DNA from: CAVZCC01 sp963773765
GTDB taxonomy: Bacteria > Actinomycetota > Acidimicrobiia > Acidimicrobiales > Microtrichaceae
DNA: 64,000 bases
Direction of reading: 5' to 3'
NCBI GenBank assembly: GCA_963773765.1
Contig: CAVZCC010000001.1
Span: 1,364,001-1,428,000 of the forward strand
Numbering within the stretch: position 1 is the first letter of the stretch; every line of letters begins with the position of its first letter. This document shows, one piece after another, positions 35,800 to 44,825 of the stretch. Made by a program: the position numbers and the translations under genes. The notes below the pieces were generated by a model. The model was not told where the DNA came from. It made no database searches and saw only the letters and a program-made list of their open reading frames with translations.

Positions 35800-38313
35800 T
35801 CAACCCGAGACCTGCTCCACCTGGTAGGCCGGGTCGTCCACGATGTCCTGCTCGGTGAACCGGACCGGCTTCCAGTCCTTGGCCGCGAACCGCTTCACCT
35901 GGCTGGTGAACAGCGGCGACCGGCGGTCGCCCGTCTCGCCGTAGGTCAGGATGCTGGACGCCTGCGGTCCGTCGTCGGTGAACTCCACCGCCAGCAGGAA
36001 GCTGGTGCCGTAGGTGATCCGGTAGGTGCCGTCGACGGCCAGCTCGGAACGGGGGGCCACCAGCGTCGGGCGTGCCGGCAGTTCCTCGCTGGTGCTGGAC
36101 GATCCCTGCCCGTAGCTGACCACGTTGGTCACCCCGTCCACGCCGAGCCCGCCCGGGACCGGCAGCCGTTGGTCGGGTACCCGCCCGTCGATCTGGACCG
36201 ATCCCAGCTCGGCGTCGAGCGGCACACCGGCGACGCCCAGGATCTGCACGGCCCGGCCCAGGTTGACCAGCACCGGGTCGGGCCCGTCGGCCGGGGCGGC
36301 CACCAACCCGGACGGTGTGTCCACCGGCCGGGCCGGATCGAACGGCTCGGCCCACACCGACGTGCCCTCGAACCGGGCGATGAACTCGCGCCACAGCGCC
36401 GCACCCTTGCTGGTGACGTCGTAGCGGCCGTCCCATCCGGCCAGCACGTCGCACGCCGGTGCCACGTCCACCGCGGCCGCCGGCAGCGCGCCTGCGGTCG
36501 TGGTGCCCGCCAACGCCGGCACCTCCACCGGTGCCGTGGCGGCCCGGCACCGCGCCACCACGTCGTCCTTCAGGACCGCTGCCGGGTAGCCGCGGTCCAG
36601 GAGGGCGGCGTCACGCAGCTCGGCCAGGGTGAAGCGGGCATCCGAGCCGGCCGGTCCGTCGGCCGACGTGTCGCGCAGCACGGTCGCGTTCTCCCGGGTG
36701 CGGGTGCTGCGGACCGTCTCCTGCCTCCCCTGCAGCGGCGAGAAGTCCCCGGCCAGGACGTGGTCCGCGTTGGGCAGCCAGAAGCTGTCGTTGGCGTTGA
36801 ACACGTAGTCGTCCCGCTCGGTCTGCGGGAACCCCGACCACGGCACCAGGCCCGGGTCACGGGCACCGGGCGCGTCCACCCACGCGTCACGGGAGGTGGA
36901 CCCGTCCAGGAGCACGGCCCGGCTCTCTGCCGCCAGCTTGGTGATGGGGTCGGTGGCCAGGCGCTCCTCGTAGGCGGTCAGCGCCTCCTCGGACAGGTTG
37001 GGGGTGGCGGAGGTGTCCGCGTACCAGACCGTCCCGTCGGCGCCGGTGGCGACGGTGTTGAACAACGGCACGGCCTGGTACTCCTCCTGTGCGGCCTGCA
37101 GGTCGTCCAGGTCCTCGGACCGGAGCATGGCCAGGTACTGGGCCAGGAACTCGTCGTTGTCGATGTTGGCGTCGCGGTAGGTGATGGTCCGCTCCGCGGT
37201 CCAGCCGACGCCGGGGAAGTCCAGCACCGGGCCGTACTGCGTGCTCCACAGGGTCCGAGAGGTCGGTTGCAGCGATCCGTCGGGCTGCAGCACCTGCACC
37301 GTCACGTCCCGGGAGGTCATCGGGACCTCGGCGCCGTCCACCAGGTAGGTGGTCGGCTTCCCGGGCACCAGCGCCAGCTGGTAGGCGGTGAACCGGTTGC
37401 CGGCGGACACCGTGTGGGTCCAGGCCATGCCCTCGCTGAACCCGACGGCCAGGCCGGGCAGGCCCAACAGCTGTGCCCCGTAGACGTCGAGCTGCCCCGG
37501 GACGGTGAGGTGCACCTCCCAGAACCGCAGCTCGCCCTCCCACGGGAAGTGGGGGTTGGCCAGGAGCATGCCTCCCCCACCGGCGGACCGCTCCGAGCCG
37601 ATGGCCCATCCGTTGCTGGCCAGCGGCTGCGACGCTGGGCCGTTCCCTGCTGCGAGGGCGGCCTCGTCGCCACCGGCGGGCGCGCCGGTCGTGGCCGGGG
37701 GTTGCGCCGTGGCCATGAACCCGGTGAGCCGCGCCCCGGATGCCTGCAGCGTGATGGCCCGGGCGTAGAGGTACACCTCCTCGGGCGTGACGGGCCGGAC
37801 CCAGTCCTGGCCCGCGCACCAGCCCGTGAGGCCGTCGCTGCCCACCTCGTCCAGGTGGGCGTTCCAGCCGTCGGCGAACGCCGTGACCAGTTCGCGCACC
37901 TCCTCGGACTGCTCGGCGAACTCGTCCCGGGCCCGCTCGGCCAGGCCGAGGGCGGCCCAGCCCAGGTCCGAGGTGATGTTGGCGTCCTTCTCGCCCGGGC
38001 CCAGGTACTGGGCCCGGGTGGAGGTGACCTTCAGGACCTGGTCGGCCAGGGTGCACCCGTGGTCCTGCGCCGACGCCCACCCCTGGCCGAAGGTGACGGA
38101 GCGGAAGTCGTCGGCCTTGATGTGGGCCACGCCGTCGGTGGTGCGGCGGATCTCCGCCGCGTAGCCCTCCGGCCCTGCTGCCACCTCCACGGTGCTGGAC
38201 GGACCACTCCCGCTGTCGTCCCGGTCATCACCGGACGAACACGCTCCGGCCAGGAGCGCGGCGGCCAGGGCCAGCGCGCAGACGGAGGCGGTTGTTCGCG
38301 GAGATCGGCCCAT
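35800..38313 (-). CDS. Penicillin acylase / acyl-homoserine lactone acylase family lipoprotein
   Basis: This 837-residue Ntn-hydrolase precursor has a signal peptide ending LLAGACSSG (lipobox). It should self-cleave before Ser 233 in LASNGWAIGSERS, leaving Ser as the N-terminal nucleophile of the beta chain. MLLANPHFPW and YYLVDG-like segments downstream are typical. The alpha chain has GVAHIKADDFRSVTFGQGWASAQDH. It would cleave acyl groups from amides such as beta-lactams, acyl-homoserine lactones or lipopeptides outside the membrane. The substrate is not predictable. Confidence 0.9.
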   Translation of the reverse strand: MGRSPRTTASVCALALAAALLAGACSSGDDRDDSGSGPSSTVEVAAGPEGYAAEIRRTTDGVAHIKADDFRSVTFGQGWASAQDHGCTLADQVLKVTSTRAQYLGPGEKDANITSDLGWAALGLAERARDEFAEQSEEVRELVTAFADGWNAHLDEVGSDGLTGWCAGQDWVRPVTPEEVYLYARAITLQASGARLTGFMATAQPPATTGAPAGGDEAALAAGNGPASQPLASNGWAIGSERSAGGGGMLLANPHFPWEGELRFWEVHLTVPGQLDVYGAQLLGLPGLAVGFSEGMAWTHTVSAGNRFTAYQLALVPGKPTTYLVDGAEVPMTSRDVTVQVLQPDGSLQPTSRTLWSTQYGPVLDFPGVGWTAERTITYRDANIDNDEFLAQYLAMLRSEDLDDLQAAQEEYQAVPLFNTVATGADGTVWYADTSATPNLSEEALTAYEERLATDPITKLAAESRAVLLDGSTSRDAWVDAPGARDPGLVPWSGFPQTERDDYVFNANDSFWLPNADHVLAGDFSPLQGRQETVRSTRTRENATVLRDTSADGPAGSDARFTLAELRDAALLDRGYPAAVLKDDVVARCRAATAPVEVPALAGTTTAGALPAAAVDVAPACDVLAGWDGRYDVTSKGAALWREFIARFEGTSVWAEPFDPARPVDTPSGLVAAPADGPDPVLVNLGRAVQILGVAGVPLDAELGSVQIDGRVPDQRLPVPGGLGVDGVTNVVSYGQGSSSTSEELPARPTLVAPRSELAVDGTYRITYGTSFLLAVEFTDDGPQASSILTYGETGDRRSPLFTSQVKRFAAKDWKPVRFTEQDIVDDPAYQVEQVSG

Positions 38314-38367
38314 CCGGGGAGTCTGGCAGCCCGGGCGGGGCCCCTGCCTCGCCGAGCACGGCCGGGC

Positions 38368-39168
38368 TCAGAACCCGGGCAGGCCCTCGGCGAAGGTACC
38401 GGCGGTCCAGCCCGCGTCCACCGGGAAGTCCGCGCCCGTGCAGCCCCGTGCCGCGTCGGAGAGCAGCCACACCACCATCTCGGCCACGTCGTGCATGTCC
38501 ATGTTCCGGGGCCGGCCCTGCTCGTGGTAGGCGATCCGGGGCGCGGTCGCCAGGTAGCGCTCCAGGTCGAACTGGTCCAGGAACGGCGTGGACATGTCCG
38601 GGTTCCCCATGCCGGGGCAGACCGCGTTCACGCGCACGCCGTCACGTCCCAGTTCCAGGGCCGTGGCCCGGGTCAGGCCCCGCAGGCCCCACTTGGAGGC
38701 GTTGTAGGCCGCGGTCGAGTTCATCCCCTCCAGCCCGCCGATGGATGCGATGTTCACGATGGACCCGCCCCCGTTGGCCCGCAGGGCCCCGGTCACCGCA
38801 CGCGTCCCCAGCAGCGGACCCATCAGGTTGATGTCCAGCAGGAGGCGGGCCCGGGCCACGTCCATCTGCTCCAGCGACCCCATGTAGAGGATGGCGGCGT
38901 TGTTGACCAGGCCGTCCAGGCCCCCCATGGTGTCGTCCGCCGCGGCGACGGCCGCGACCCAGTCCTCCTCGGAGGTGACGTCCAGGTGGTGGAACACGGC
39001 GGCGTCACCCAACCGGGCCGCGGTGGCGGCACCGGGCTCGTCCTGGACGTCACCGATCAGCACCCGGCCCCCCAGGTCGACGATCCGCCCCGCGATGCAC
39101 TCGCCCAGGCCCTGGGCCCCGCCGGTCACCAGGAACCGCTTGCCCTCCAACGACGTCGCCTCTGCCAT
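38368..39168 (-). CDS. Short-chain dehydrogenase/reductase
   Basis: This 266-residue classical SDR has cofactor motif TGGAQGLGE (residues 15-23), NNAA at the core, catalytic Ser in VNIASIGG and YNASK with catalytic Tyr and Lys. It would oxidise or reduce a hydroxyl/keto group on NAD(H), as suggested by Asp after the second strand (LIGDVQDE). Mycobacterial homologues often act on hydroxysteroids. GGGGGA precedes the ATG. Confidence 0.93.
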   Translation of the reverse strand: MAEATSLEGKRFLVTGGAQGLGECIAGRIVDLGGRVLIGDVQDEPGAATAARLGDAAVFHHLDVTSEEDWVAAVAAADDTMGGLDGLVNNAAILYMGSLEQMDVARARLLLDINLMGPLLGTRAVTGALRANGGGSIVNIASIGGLEGMNSTAAYNASKWGLRGLTRATALELGRDGVRVNAVCPGMGNPDMSTPFLDQFDLERYLATAPRIAYHEQGRPRNMDMHDVAEMVVWLLSDAARGCTGADFPVDAGWTAGTFAEGLPGF

Positions 39169-39253
39169 CGGTCCCCCGTGCGCTCGGGCCGGGTCGACCG
39201 GCCGGTCCGGGCGAGATCATGCCACCGGCGCGGCCTCTGCGAGACTTCCGGAC

Positions 39254-40426
39254 ATGAGCGGAGTCCCACTGCCCCAGGGCTTCACGGCCCACGTGGCCAA
39301 CATCGGCATCAAGGACGACACCGACGACTTCGTGGTCATCGCGTCGGACCGACCGTGCGCGGCCGTCGCGGTGTTCACAAGGTCCCGCTTCGCCGGCCCC
39401 AGCGTGGAGGTCTCACGGGAGCACGCAGCCGACGGCACCCTGCAGGCGGTGGTGGTGGTGTCCAAGAACGCCAACGTCGCCACGGGTCCCCAGGGTCTTG
39501 CCGACGCCCGGGAGCTGGCCCACGGCGTGGCCGCCGCCGTGGGCTGCGGGGCCGGCGACGTGCTGGTCACCTCCACGGGGGTGATCGGCCGCCCGTACCC
39601 GATGGAGCGGGTCCGGGAGCACCTCCGCGGTCTGGCCCGGCCCTTCCCCGGCACCGACGCCGTGGCCGCGGCGGTGGGCATGATGACGACCGACACCCAC
39701 CCCAAGACCGCGCGCGCCACCGTCCCGACCACCGCCGGCGGGACGGCGTCCGTCGTCGGCCTGGCCAAGGGCGTGGGGATGATCGAACCGGACATGGCGA
39801 CGATGCTGGCCTTCGTGGTGACCGACGCCGGGGTGGATCGGGAGGAACTGGGGCGCAGCTTCCGGCGGGTCGTGGCCCGGTCCTTCAACAGCCTCAGCGT
39901 GGACACCGACACCTCCACCTCGGACACCGCCGCGGTCCTGGCCAACGGCGCGGCGGGAGCGGTGGACCCGGCGCTGTTGGAGTCGGCGCTCCTGGAGGTG
40001 TGCACCGACCTCACCCGCCAACTGGCCCGGGACGGCGAGGGGGCCTCCACCCTGCTGCTGGTCACGGTGGAGGGGGGCCGGGACGAGGACCAGTGCCGGC
40101 GGGTGGCCAAGGCGGTGGTGAACTCTCCTCTGGTGAAGACGGCGGTGCACGGAGCGGACCCCAACTGGGGGCGTGTGGCCATGGCGGTGGGCAAGTGCTC
40201 CGACGACACCGACATCGACCAGGACCGGGTGCGCATCCGGTTCGGGGACCGGGAGGTGTACCCCGCCTCGGTCACCGATGCGGACCTGGCCGCACTGGAG
40301 GACTACCTCCGGGGGGAGGAGGTCCACATCGGCGTGGATCTCGGCATCGGTACCGCGGCGTGGACCGTGTACGGCTGCGACCTGACCGACGGGTACGTCC
40401 GCATCAACGCCGACTACACGACCTGA
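39254..40426 (+). CDS. argJ: Ornithine/glutamate N-acetyltransferase, ArgJ family, OAT2 (clavulanate-type) subgroup
   Basis: This 390-residue Ntn-like enzyme would self-cleave at the Thr in IEPDMATMLAF. Conserved stretches are FTRSRFAGPSVEVSRE, VTSTGVIGRPYPM, MTTDTHPKT, LAKGVGM, SVDTDTSTSDTA, NSPLVKTAVHG and GRVAMAVGKCSDD. The end YVRINADYTT and the EPDMAT (not HPNMAT) cleavage region are, from memory, hallmarks of OAT2 of the Streptomyces clavuligerus clavulanic acid cluster rather than primary-metabolism ArgJ. It transfers acetyl between ornithine and glutamate. It stands alone here, with no other arg gene nearby. GAGACT ends 7 nt before the ATG. Confidence 0.88.
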   Translation: MSGVPLPQGFTAHVANIGIKDDTDDFVVIASDRPCAAVAVFTRSRFAGPSVEVSREHAADGTLQAVVVVSKNANVATGPQGLADARELAHGVAAAVGCGAGDVLVTSTGVIGRPYPMERVREHLRGLARPFPGTDAVAAAVGMMTTDTHPKTARATVPTTAGGTASVVGLAKGVGMIEPDMATMLAFVVTDAGVDREELGRSFRRVVARSFNSLSVDTDTSTSDTAAVLANGAAGAVDPALLESALLEVCTDLTRQLARDGEGASTLLLVTVEGGRDEDQCRRVAKAVVNSPLVKTAVHGADPNWGRVAMAVGKCSDDTDIDQDRVRIRFGDREVYPASVTDADLAALEDYLRGEEVHIGVDLGIGTAAWTVYGCDLTDGYVRINADYTT

Positions 40427-40435
40427 CGCCCACCT

Positions 40436-42007
40436 TCAGAGCAGCTGCCTGCTCACCACCGGGTTGCCGGCGTCCAGCGTGAAGCGCACCGTGGCCTGCG
40501 GCAGCTGCGTGGAGGACGCCGCGTCGTTGGCGTAGTAGGTGACGCTCAGCTCGGAGGCGTTCGCCTCGATCAGCCCGTACCCGTTGCGGATGCCGTCGAT
40601 GTAGTTGAACCCGGGGGTGAGCGGCGCGTAGGAGGCGTCCCCGTAGAGGACGTTCTCGTTCTGTGCCCCGCCGGCGGAGGAGATGGCGCCGGCTGCGAAC
40701 TCGTTCGCCACCATGGGCGCGGCGGGGTTGTCGAAGTCCGTGGTGAGCGGGGCCTGCCAGAAGGAGTGGTAGTCACCGGTGACGAACAGCGTGTTCTGGA
40801 TGCCGGCCGTGTCCAGATGCGACAGCAGCAGGTCCCGTTCCCAGCCGAACCCGTCCCAGGAGTCGAAGTTGGCGTTGGTGTAGATGCCGGCGTGCGGCGG
40901 CAGGGACGGGTCCGCGGCCCGGGCCTCCGGGGTGTCCAGGTCGACCACGCGTAGCGGGGCGATCATCACCTGGTTGCCGATGATCTTCCACGTGGTGCCG
41001 GCCGCCTGCGCTGCGGACAGGCCGTTGGTCAGCCAGGACCGCTGGTCGGAGCCCAGGATGGTGCGGCCTGCGGCCGACTCGTAGGACGTGAGCTCGCGCA
41101 CGCCGTACAGCGGGGCGCCGGGGCGGTGGCCGCCGCGGTACTGGCGGGTGTCCAGCATGAAGAGTTGGCCCAGGCTCGCCCCACGGCAGGTCGCGGTAGA
41201 TGCGGTTCCCGGAGATGGGCCAGACCGGCTGGTACTCGAACCAGGCCTGGTAGGCCGCCGACGGCGCGGCCCGGATCGGTGGTGAAGACCGAGGCGTCGT
41301 AGTCGTTGACGATCTCGTGGTCGTCCCAGACGGTGACGAACGGGTGGGCGGCGTGCGCGGCCTGCAGGTCGGGGTCGGTCTTGTACAGCCGGTACTTGGC
41401 CCGGTAGTCCTCCAGCGTCCGGGCCTCGGCCAGACCCTCCTCCCGGACGGTGCGCAGCAGCTGGATCAGGGCCGACTCGTAGATGTAGTCGCCCAGGAAC
41501 AACACGGCGTCCACCGGTTGCGTGGCGATCTGGCGCCACGCCGTGTAGTAGCCGTTGGCGTAGCACTGGCAGCTGGCGTAGCGCGAGGCGGAGCTGGGAC
41601 ACCGACGAGCCGGCCACCGGAAGTGTCCGCGCCCGCCCCACGGCGGACGCGGCCGACGGGGCCACGAACCGGTACCAGTAGCTCTGGTCGGGGGCCAGTC
41701 CGCCGACCAGCACCTTGACCGTGTAGTCGGACGCCGGGCCGACCGAGGAGGTCCCCGAGGCCACCACCGACGTGAACGCGGGGTCGGGAGCGACCTCCCA
41801 GTCCACCGAGCCCGGGGTGGCGACCAGGGGGTCGAGCCTGGTCCACAGCACCACTTCGGTGTCGCTGTGGAGCCCGGCCGCGATGCCGCTGGAGAACAGC
41901 GTGGTGGGAGCGGGCGGCCCTGCCACCGCGCACGACGACGCGGCCAGTCCCACCGCCCCGATCCCCACACCCCCGGCTCCGAAACGGAGAAAGTCCCGTC
42001 GATCCAT
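40436..42007 (-). pseudogene. phoD: PhoD-type alkaline phosphatase, interrupted by three 1-bp insertions
   Basis: Read across three indels this is about 523 residues. It has a Tat signal MDRRDFLRFGAGG ending near SSCAVAG, an N-terminal Fn3-like PhoD domain, then the metallophosphatase with VDAVLFLGDYIYES, TVWDDHEIVNDYD, MLDTRQYR, LTNGLSAAQAAGTTWKIIGNQVM and VTGDYHSFWQ. It is a secreted phosphodi/monoesterase needing Ca and Fe. Extra bases lie near 41580, in 41266-41271 and in the CCCC at 41179-41182. Each correction restores family sequence, for example LRLAYASCQCYANGYYTAW and DLPWASLGQLFMLDTRQYR. The gene is probably intact in the organism. Confidence 0.85.
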
Positions 42008-42112
42008 CAGTGGCCCCCCAGATGCTCGATCGCCCCTGCGATCGTACACGCGATCTTGCCGCTGGGGTGAACACCAGATGGCCGCCAGGTGTCCGGGGGC
42101 GGTACCGGAGGA

Positions 42113-42898
42113 TCAGGGGACCTGGCTGCGGCGTTCCAGCCGCACCAGGCGGTGGTCCGCGGTGAACAGGCGGCGGGACACACCCAGGGCCACCACCGTG
42201 GTGGTGGTGGCCACCGAACCGAGGATCAGGTACATGACGGCGACCTGGACCTTGACCGCGGTGAGCGGCTCCACGCCGGCCAGGATCAGTCCCACCATGG
42301 CGCCGGGCAGGAAGACCACGCCGACCGCCTTGGTGGTCTCGATCTGCGGGATGAGGGCCGTGCGCAACGAGTCCCGGAGGTAGGGCCGGGCCGCATCGGC
42401 CGAGGTCAGCCCCAGCGCCAGGCGGGCCTCCACCTCGTCGCGCTTGTCGGCCAGGTCCTCCACCATCCGCCGACCCACCAGCACCGTCGCGGCCAGGGAG
42501 TTCCCCACGACCATCCCGGCCAGCGGCACGATGGTCCGACCGTCCATCTCGAAGATGCCGAAGCCGAACAGCACCGACAGGCTCACCACGGCCGAGGCCA
42601 CGAACGCCGCCAGGGCCAGCCCGAACGCACCGGGCACCTCCGGGGCCCGGCGTTGCACCGTCCACGCCGCGAACAGGACCATGACCGCGACCCAGGCCCA
42701 GCTGAACGCCAGCGGCCGGCCCGGTTCCACCACCAGTTGCAGGGCCACGCCGATCAGGATCAGCTGCACCAGGGCCCGCAGCGACGCCCACAGGATGGAC
42801 CGCTCCAGGCCGAGGCCGCGCCAGAGCGAGATGCCCATGGCCAGCGCGACCAGCACCGCAGAAGCGGCCAGGCCGACCGGTCCCGGATCGACCGTCAC
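42113..42898 (-). CDS. fetB: FetB/YbbM-type ABC transporter permease (UPF0014)
   Basis: This 261-residue membrane protein has seven or so helices and the family core TIVPLAGMVVGNSLAATVLVGRRM, LALGLTSADAARPYLRDSLRTALIPQIE and TKAVGVVFLPGAMVGLILAG. In E. coli, FetAB exports iron under oxidative stress. Start GTG 42898 lies within the second half of a 17-bp tandem duplication and follows GGGGGA. The partner ATPase gene ends 13 nt upstream. Confidence 0.9.
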   Translation of the reverse strand: MTVDPGPVGLAASAVLVALAMGISLWRGLGLERSILWASLRALVQLILIGVALQLVVEPGRPLAFSWAWVAVMVLFAAWTVQRRAPEVPGAFGLALAAFVASAVVSLSVLFGFGIFEMDGRTIVPLAGMVVGNSLAATVLVGRRMVEDLADKRDEVEARLALGLTSADAARPYLRDSLRTALIPQIETTKAVGVVFLPGAMVGLILAGVEPLTAVKVQVAVMYLILGSVATTTTVVALGVSRRLFTADHRLVRLERRSQVP

Positions 42899-42926
42899 GA
42901 TGGTCCCCCCGTCACGATGGTCCCCC
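42893..42926. repeat. 17-bp tandem duplication at the fetA-fetB junction
   Basis: CGTCACGATGGTCCCCC is repeated exactly at 42893-42909 and 42910-42926. One copy carries the fetA stop, the other the fetB start, and both carry the same GGGGGA ribosome site. In the ancestral single copy the two genes would have overlapped as GTGA. Confidence 0.85.
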
Positions 42927-43601
42927 TGCCGGGGGTTCGGCCGACGACCCGTCCCCGGCCACGACCCGACCCCGCTCCATCACGATCCGGTGGTCGGCCA
43001 GGCGGTCCCGTTGGGCGGCGTCGTGGGTGACCCAGATGATCGTCATGCCCTCGTCCGCCAGCCGACGGGCAAGGGCCTCCAGCACGGCGGTGGCACCGGG
43101 GTCCAGGGCGGACGTGCACTCGTCGGCCAGGAGCACCCCGCAGCCCGTGGCCAGGGTCCGGGCCAGGCACAGGCGCTGGGCCTCTCCCCCCGACAGCGAT
43201 GCGGTGTCGCGGTCCAGGTACCCGGGCTCCAGCCCGACCCGGTCCAGCAGCGCGGCCGCGGCCGCCGTGCCCAACGGGGCGGCGGTGCGCAGGTTGTCCA
43301 TGCCCGTGCCCGGGAACGGCGTGGGGCGCTGGAAGACCATGCCCACCTGGCGCCGCAGCGCCACCGGGTCCAGTTCGGCCAGGTCCGTGCCCCGGAACCG
43401 GACCGTGCCCGAGGTGGGGACCTCCAGCCGGTTGCACAGGCGCAGCAGGGTGGACTTCCCGCAGCCCGACGGCCCGGAGACGGCGGTGATCCCGCGGTCC
43501 GGGACGGTGCAGGTGACCGCGTCCAGGACGGTGGCGCCGGAGGCCACCACCGTCACGTCCCGGAAGGCGAAGCACGGCTCCACCCCGACAGTCTCGCCCA
43601 T
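42912..43601 (-). CDS. fetA: FetA/YbbL-type ABC transporter ATPase
   Basis: This 229-residue ATPase has Walker A GPSGCGKST (43-51), Q-loop QRPTPF, signature LSGGEAQRLCLARTL, Walker B VLLADECTSALD and switch His in WVTHD. With the adjacent FetB-type permease it forms an exporter thought to move iron. The start is only 14 bp from the divergent NTF2-like gene. Confidence 0.9.
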   Translation of the reverse strand: MGETVGVEPCFAFRDVTVVASGATVLDAVTCTVPDRGITAVSGPSGCGKSTLLRLCNRLEVPTSGTVRFRGTDLAELDPVALRRQVGMVFQRPTPFPGTGMDNLRTAAPLGTAAAAALLDRVGLEPGYLDRDTASLSGGEAQRLCLARTLATGCGVLLADECTSALDPGATAVLEALARRLADEGMTIIWVTHDAAQRDRLADHRIVMERGRVVAGDGSSAEPPAGGPS

Positions 43602-43615
43602 GGCAGGATGACGAC

Positions 43616-44071
43616 ATGGCGTTCAGCACCGAGGAGATCCGCACTGCGTTCGACCACTACCAGGACGTCGCGCACCGGGCCGGGCAGTCCGGGCAGTGGG
43701 ACGAGTGGGCCGACCTCTTCACCGACGACGCCGTCTACATCGAGCACCTCTACGGACGGTTCGAGGGGCGGGAGGAGATCCGGGGGTGGATCACCTCCAC
43801 GATGTCGGTCTGGCCCAACTCCGCCTTCACGTCGTTCCCGGTCGAGTGGTACACGATCGACGAGGACCGGGGATGGGTGATCGCCCACATCTGGAACCGT
43901 CTGGAGGACCCGGGCGACGGCTCCATCCACCAGGAGTACAACCTGAGCGTCCTGCACTACGCGGGCGACGGCCGATGGTCGTTCGAGGAGGACATCTACA
44001 ACCCGGAGCGGTTCGCCGTGGTGGTCAAGGACTGGATGGACCGGCGCCGGGCCCTGGGGACCGACTCGTGA
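43616..44071 (+). CDS. NTF2/SnoaL-like protein
   Basis: This 151-residue alpha+beta barrel protein has family patterns GQWDEWADLFTDDAVYIEHLYGRFEGREEIRGWI and WVIAHIWNRLEDP. NTF2-like proteins of this size serve as small isomerases, dehydratases or ligand binders. It is followed 13 bp later by the EthD-like gene, probably in one operon. Confidence 0.8.
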   Translation: MAFSTEEIRTAFDHYQDVAHRAGQSGQWDEWADLFTDDAVYIEHLYGRFEGREEIRGWITSTMSVWPNSAFTSFPVEWYTIDEDRGWVIAHIWNRLEDPGDGSIHQEYNLSVLHYAGDGRWSFEEDIYNPERFAVVVKDWMDRRRALGTDS

Positions 44072-44084
44072 TCGGCGGCGCCTG

Positions 44085-44780
44085 ATGGAGAAGCTGGTCC
44101 ACCTGATCCGGGAACGGCCCGACCGTGAGGGAGCCGACCTCCGGGAGCAGTTGCTCGGTGAGGTCGTTCCCGCCCTGGCCGCCGCCGGCGCCGATGGCGT
44201 CTCGGTCCACGTCGCCGACGACGACCTGTCCATCGCCGGGCCCATGCCGTGCCCGGACGGCGAGCTGCCCCTGCGCGCCGCGGTGTCGTTCTGGCTGCCC
44301 AGCCACGACCGGCGGGGCCCGGCCGAGGACGTGCTCGACGGTGTCGGCGTCCGCTGCGACGGCTACCTGGTCACCGAGTCGGTCTGGTCCGACTTCGGCG
44401 AGCGCCGCGGCTCACCCCGGGACTGGCCGGCGGGCGAACGCTCACCGGGCCTGGTCACGCTGGCCGTGGTCCACCGCAACCCGCTCCTGGACCCCCGCAC
44501 CTTCCGCGAGTTCTGGTACGGGCACCAGTCCCCCATGTCCGAAGAGGTGCAGCCCCGACTGCGCTACGTCCGCAACACGGTGGCCCATCCGGTCACGCCG
44601 GGCGCCCCGCCGGTGGACGGCATCGTCGTGGAGTCGTGGCCGTCGGAGGAGGTCGTCAGCGACATCGTGGCGTTCCACAACGGGGACCTGGTGAACCTGA
44701 CCGTGATGCTCGACAGCGTCGCCACCGTGTTCGACATGGGCCGGCTGCGCAGCATCGCGATGTCCGAGTACCTGTACTGA
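44085..44780 (+). CDS. EthD-domain-like protein
   Basis: This 231-residue protein resembles two EthD/dimeric alpha-beta barrel halves. The second half has PGLVTLAVVHRNPLLDPRTFREFWYGHQSPMSEEV, the clearest EthD-type segment. Such proteins accompany catabolic or polyketide enzymes. Probably in an operon with the NTF2-like gene. Function unknown. Confidence 0.7.
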   Translation: MEKLVHLIRERPDREGADLREQLLGEVVPALAAAGADGVSVHVADDDLSIAGPMPCPDGELPLRAAVSFWLPSHDRRGPAEDVLDGVGVRCDGYLVTESVWSDFGERRGSPRDWPAGERSPGLVTLAVVHRNPLLDPRTFREFWYGHQSPMSEEVQPRLRYVRNTVAHPVTPGAPPVDGIVVESWPSEEVVSDIVAFHNGDLVNLTVMLDSVATVFDMGRLRSIAMSEYLY

Positions 44781-44825
44781 ACCGGCCCGGGCGGTCCGTC
44801 GAACGACGGACCTGCACCCGGTGCC

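Noticed and set aside
35227..40482. Very long open frame on the plus strand antisense to several genes
   Set aside because: It is a product of high GC and codon bias. Its translation is low-complexity Arg/Gly/His/Pro, and the genes on the opposite strand and the argJ frame have clear family motifs.
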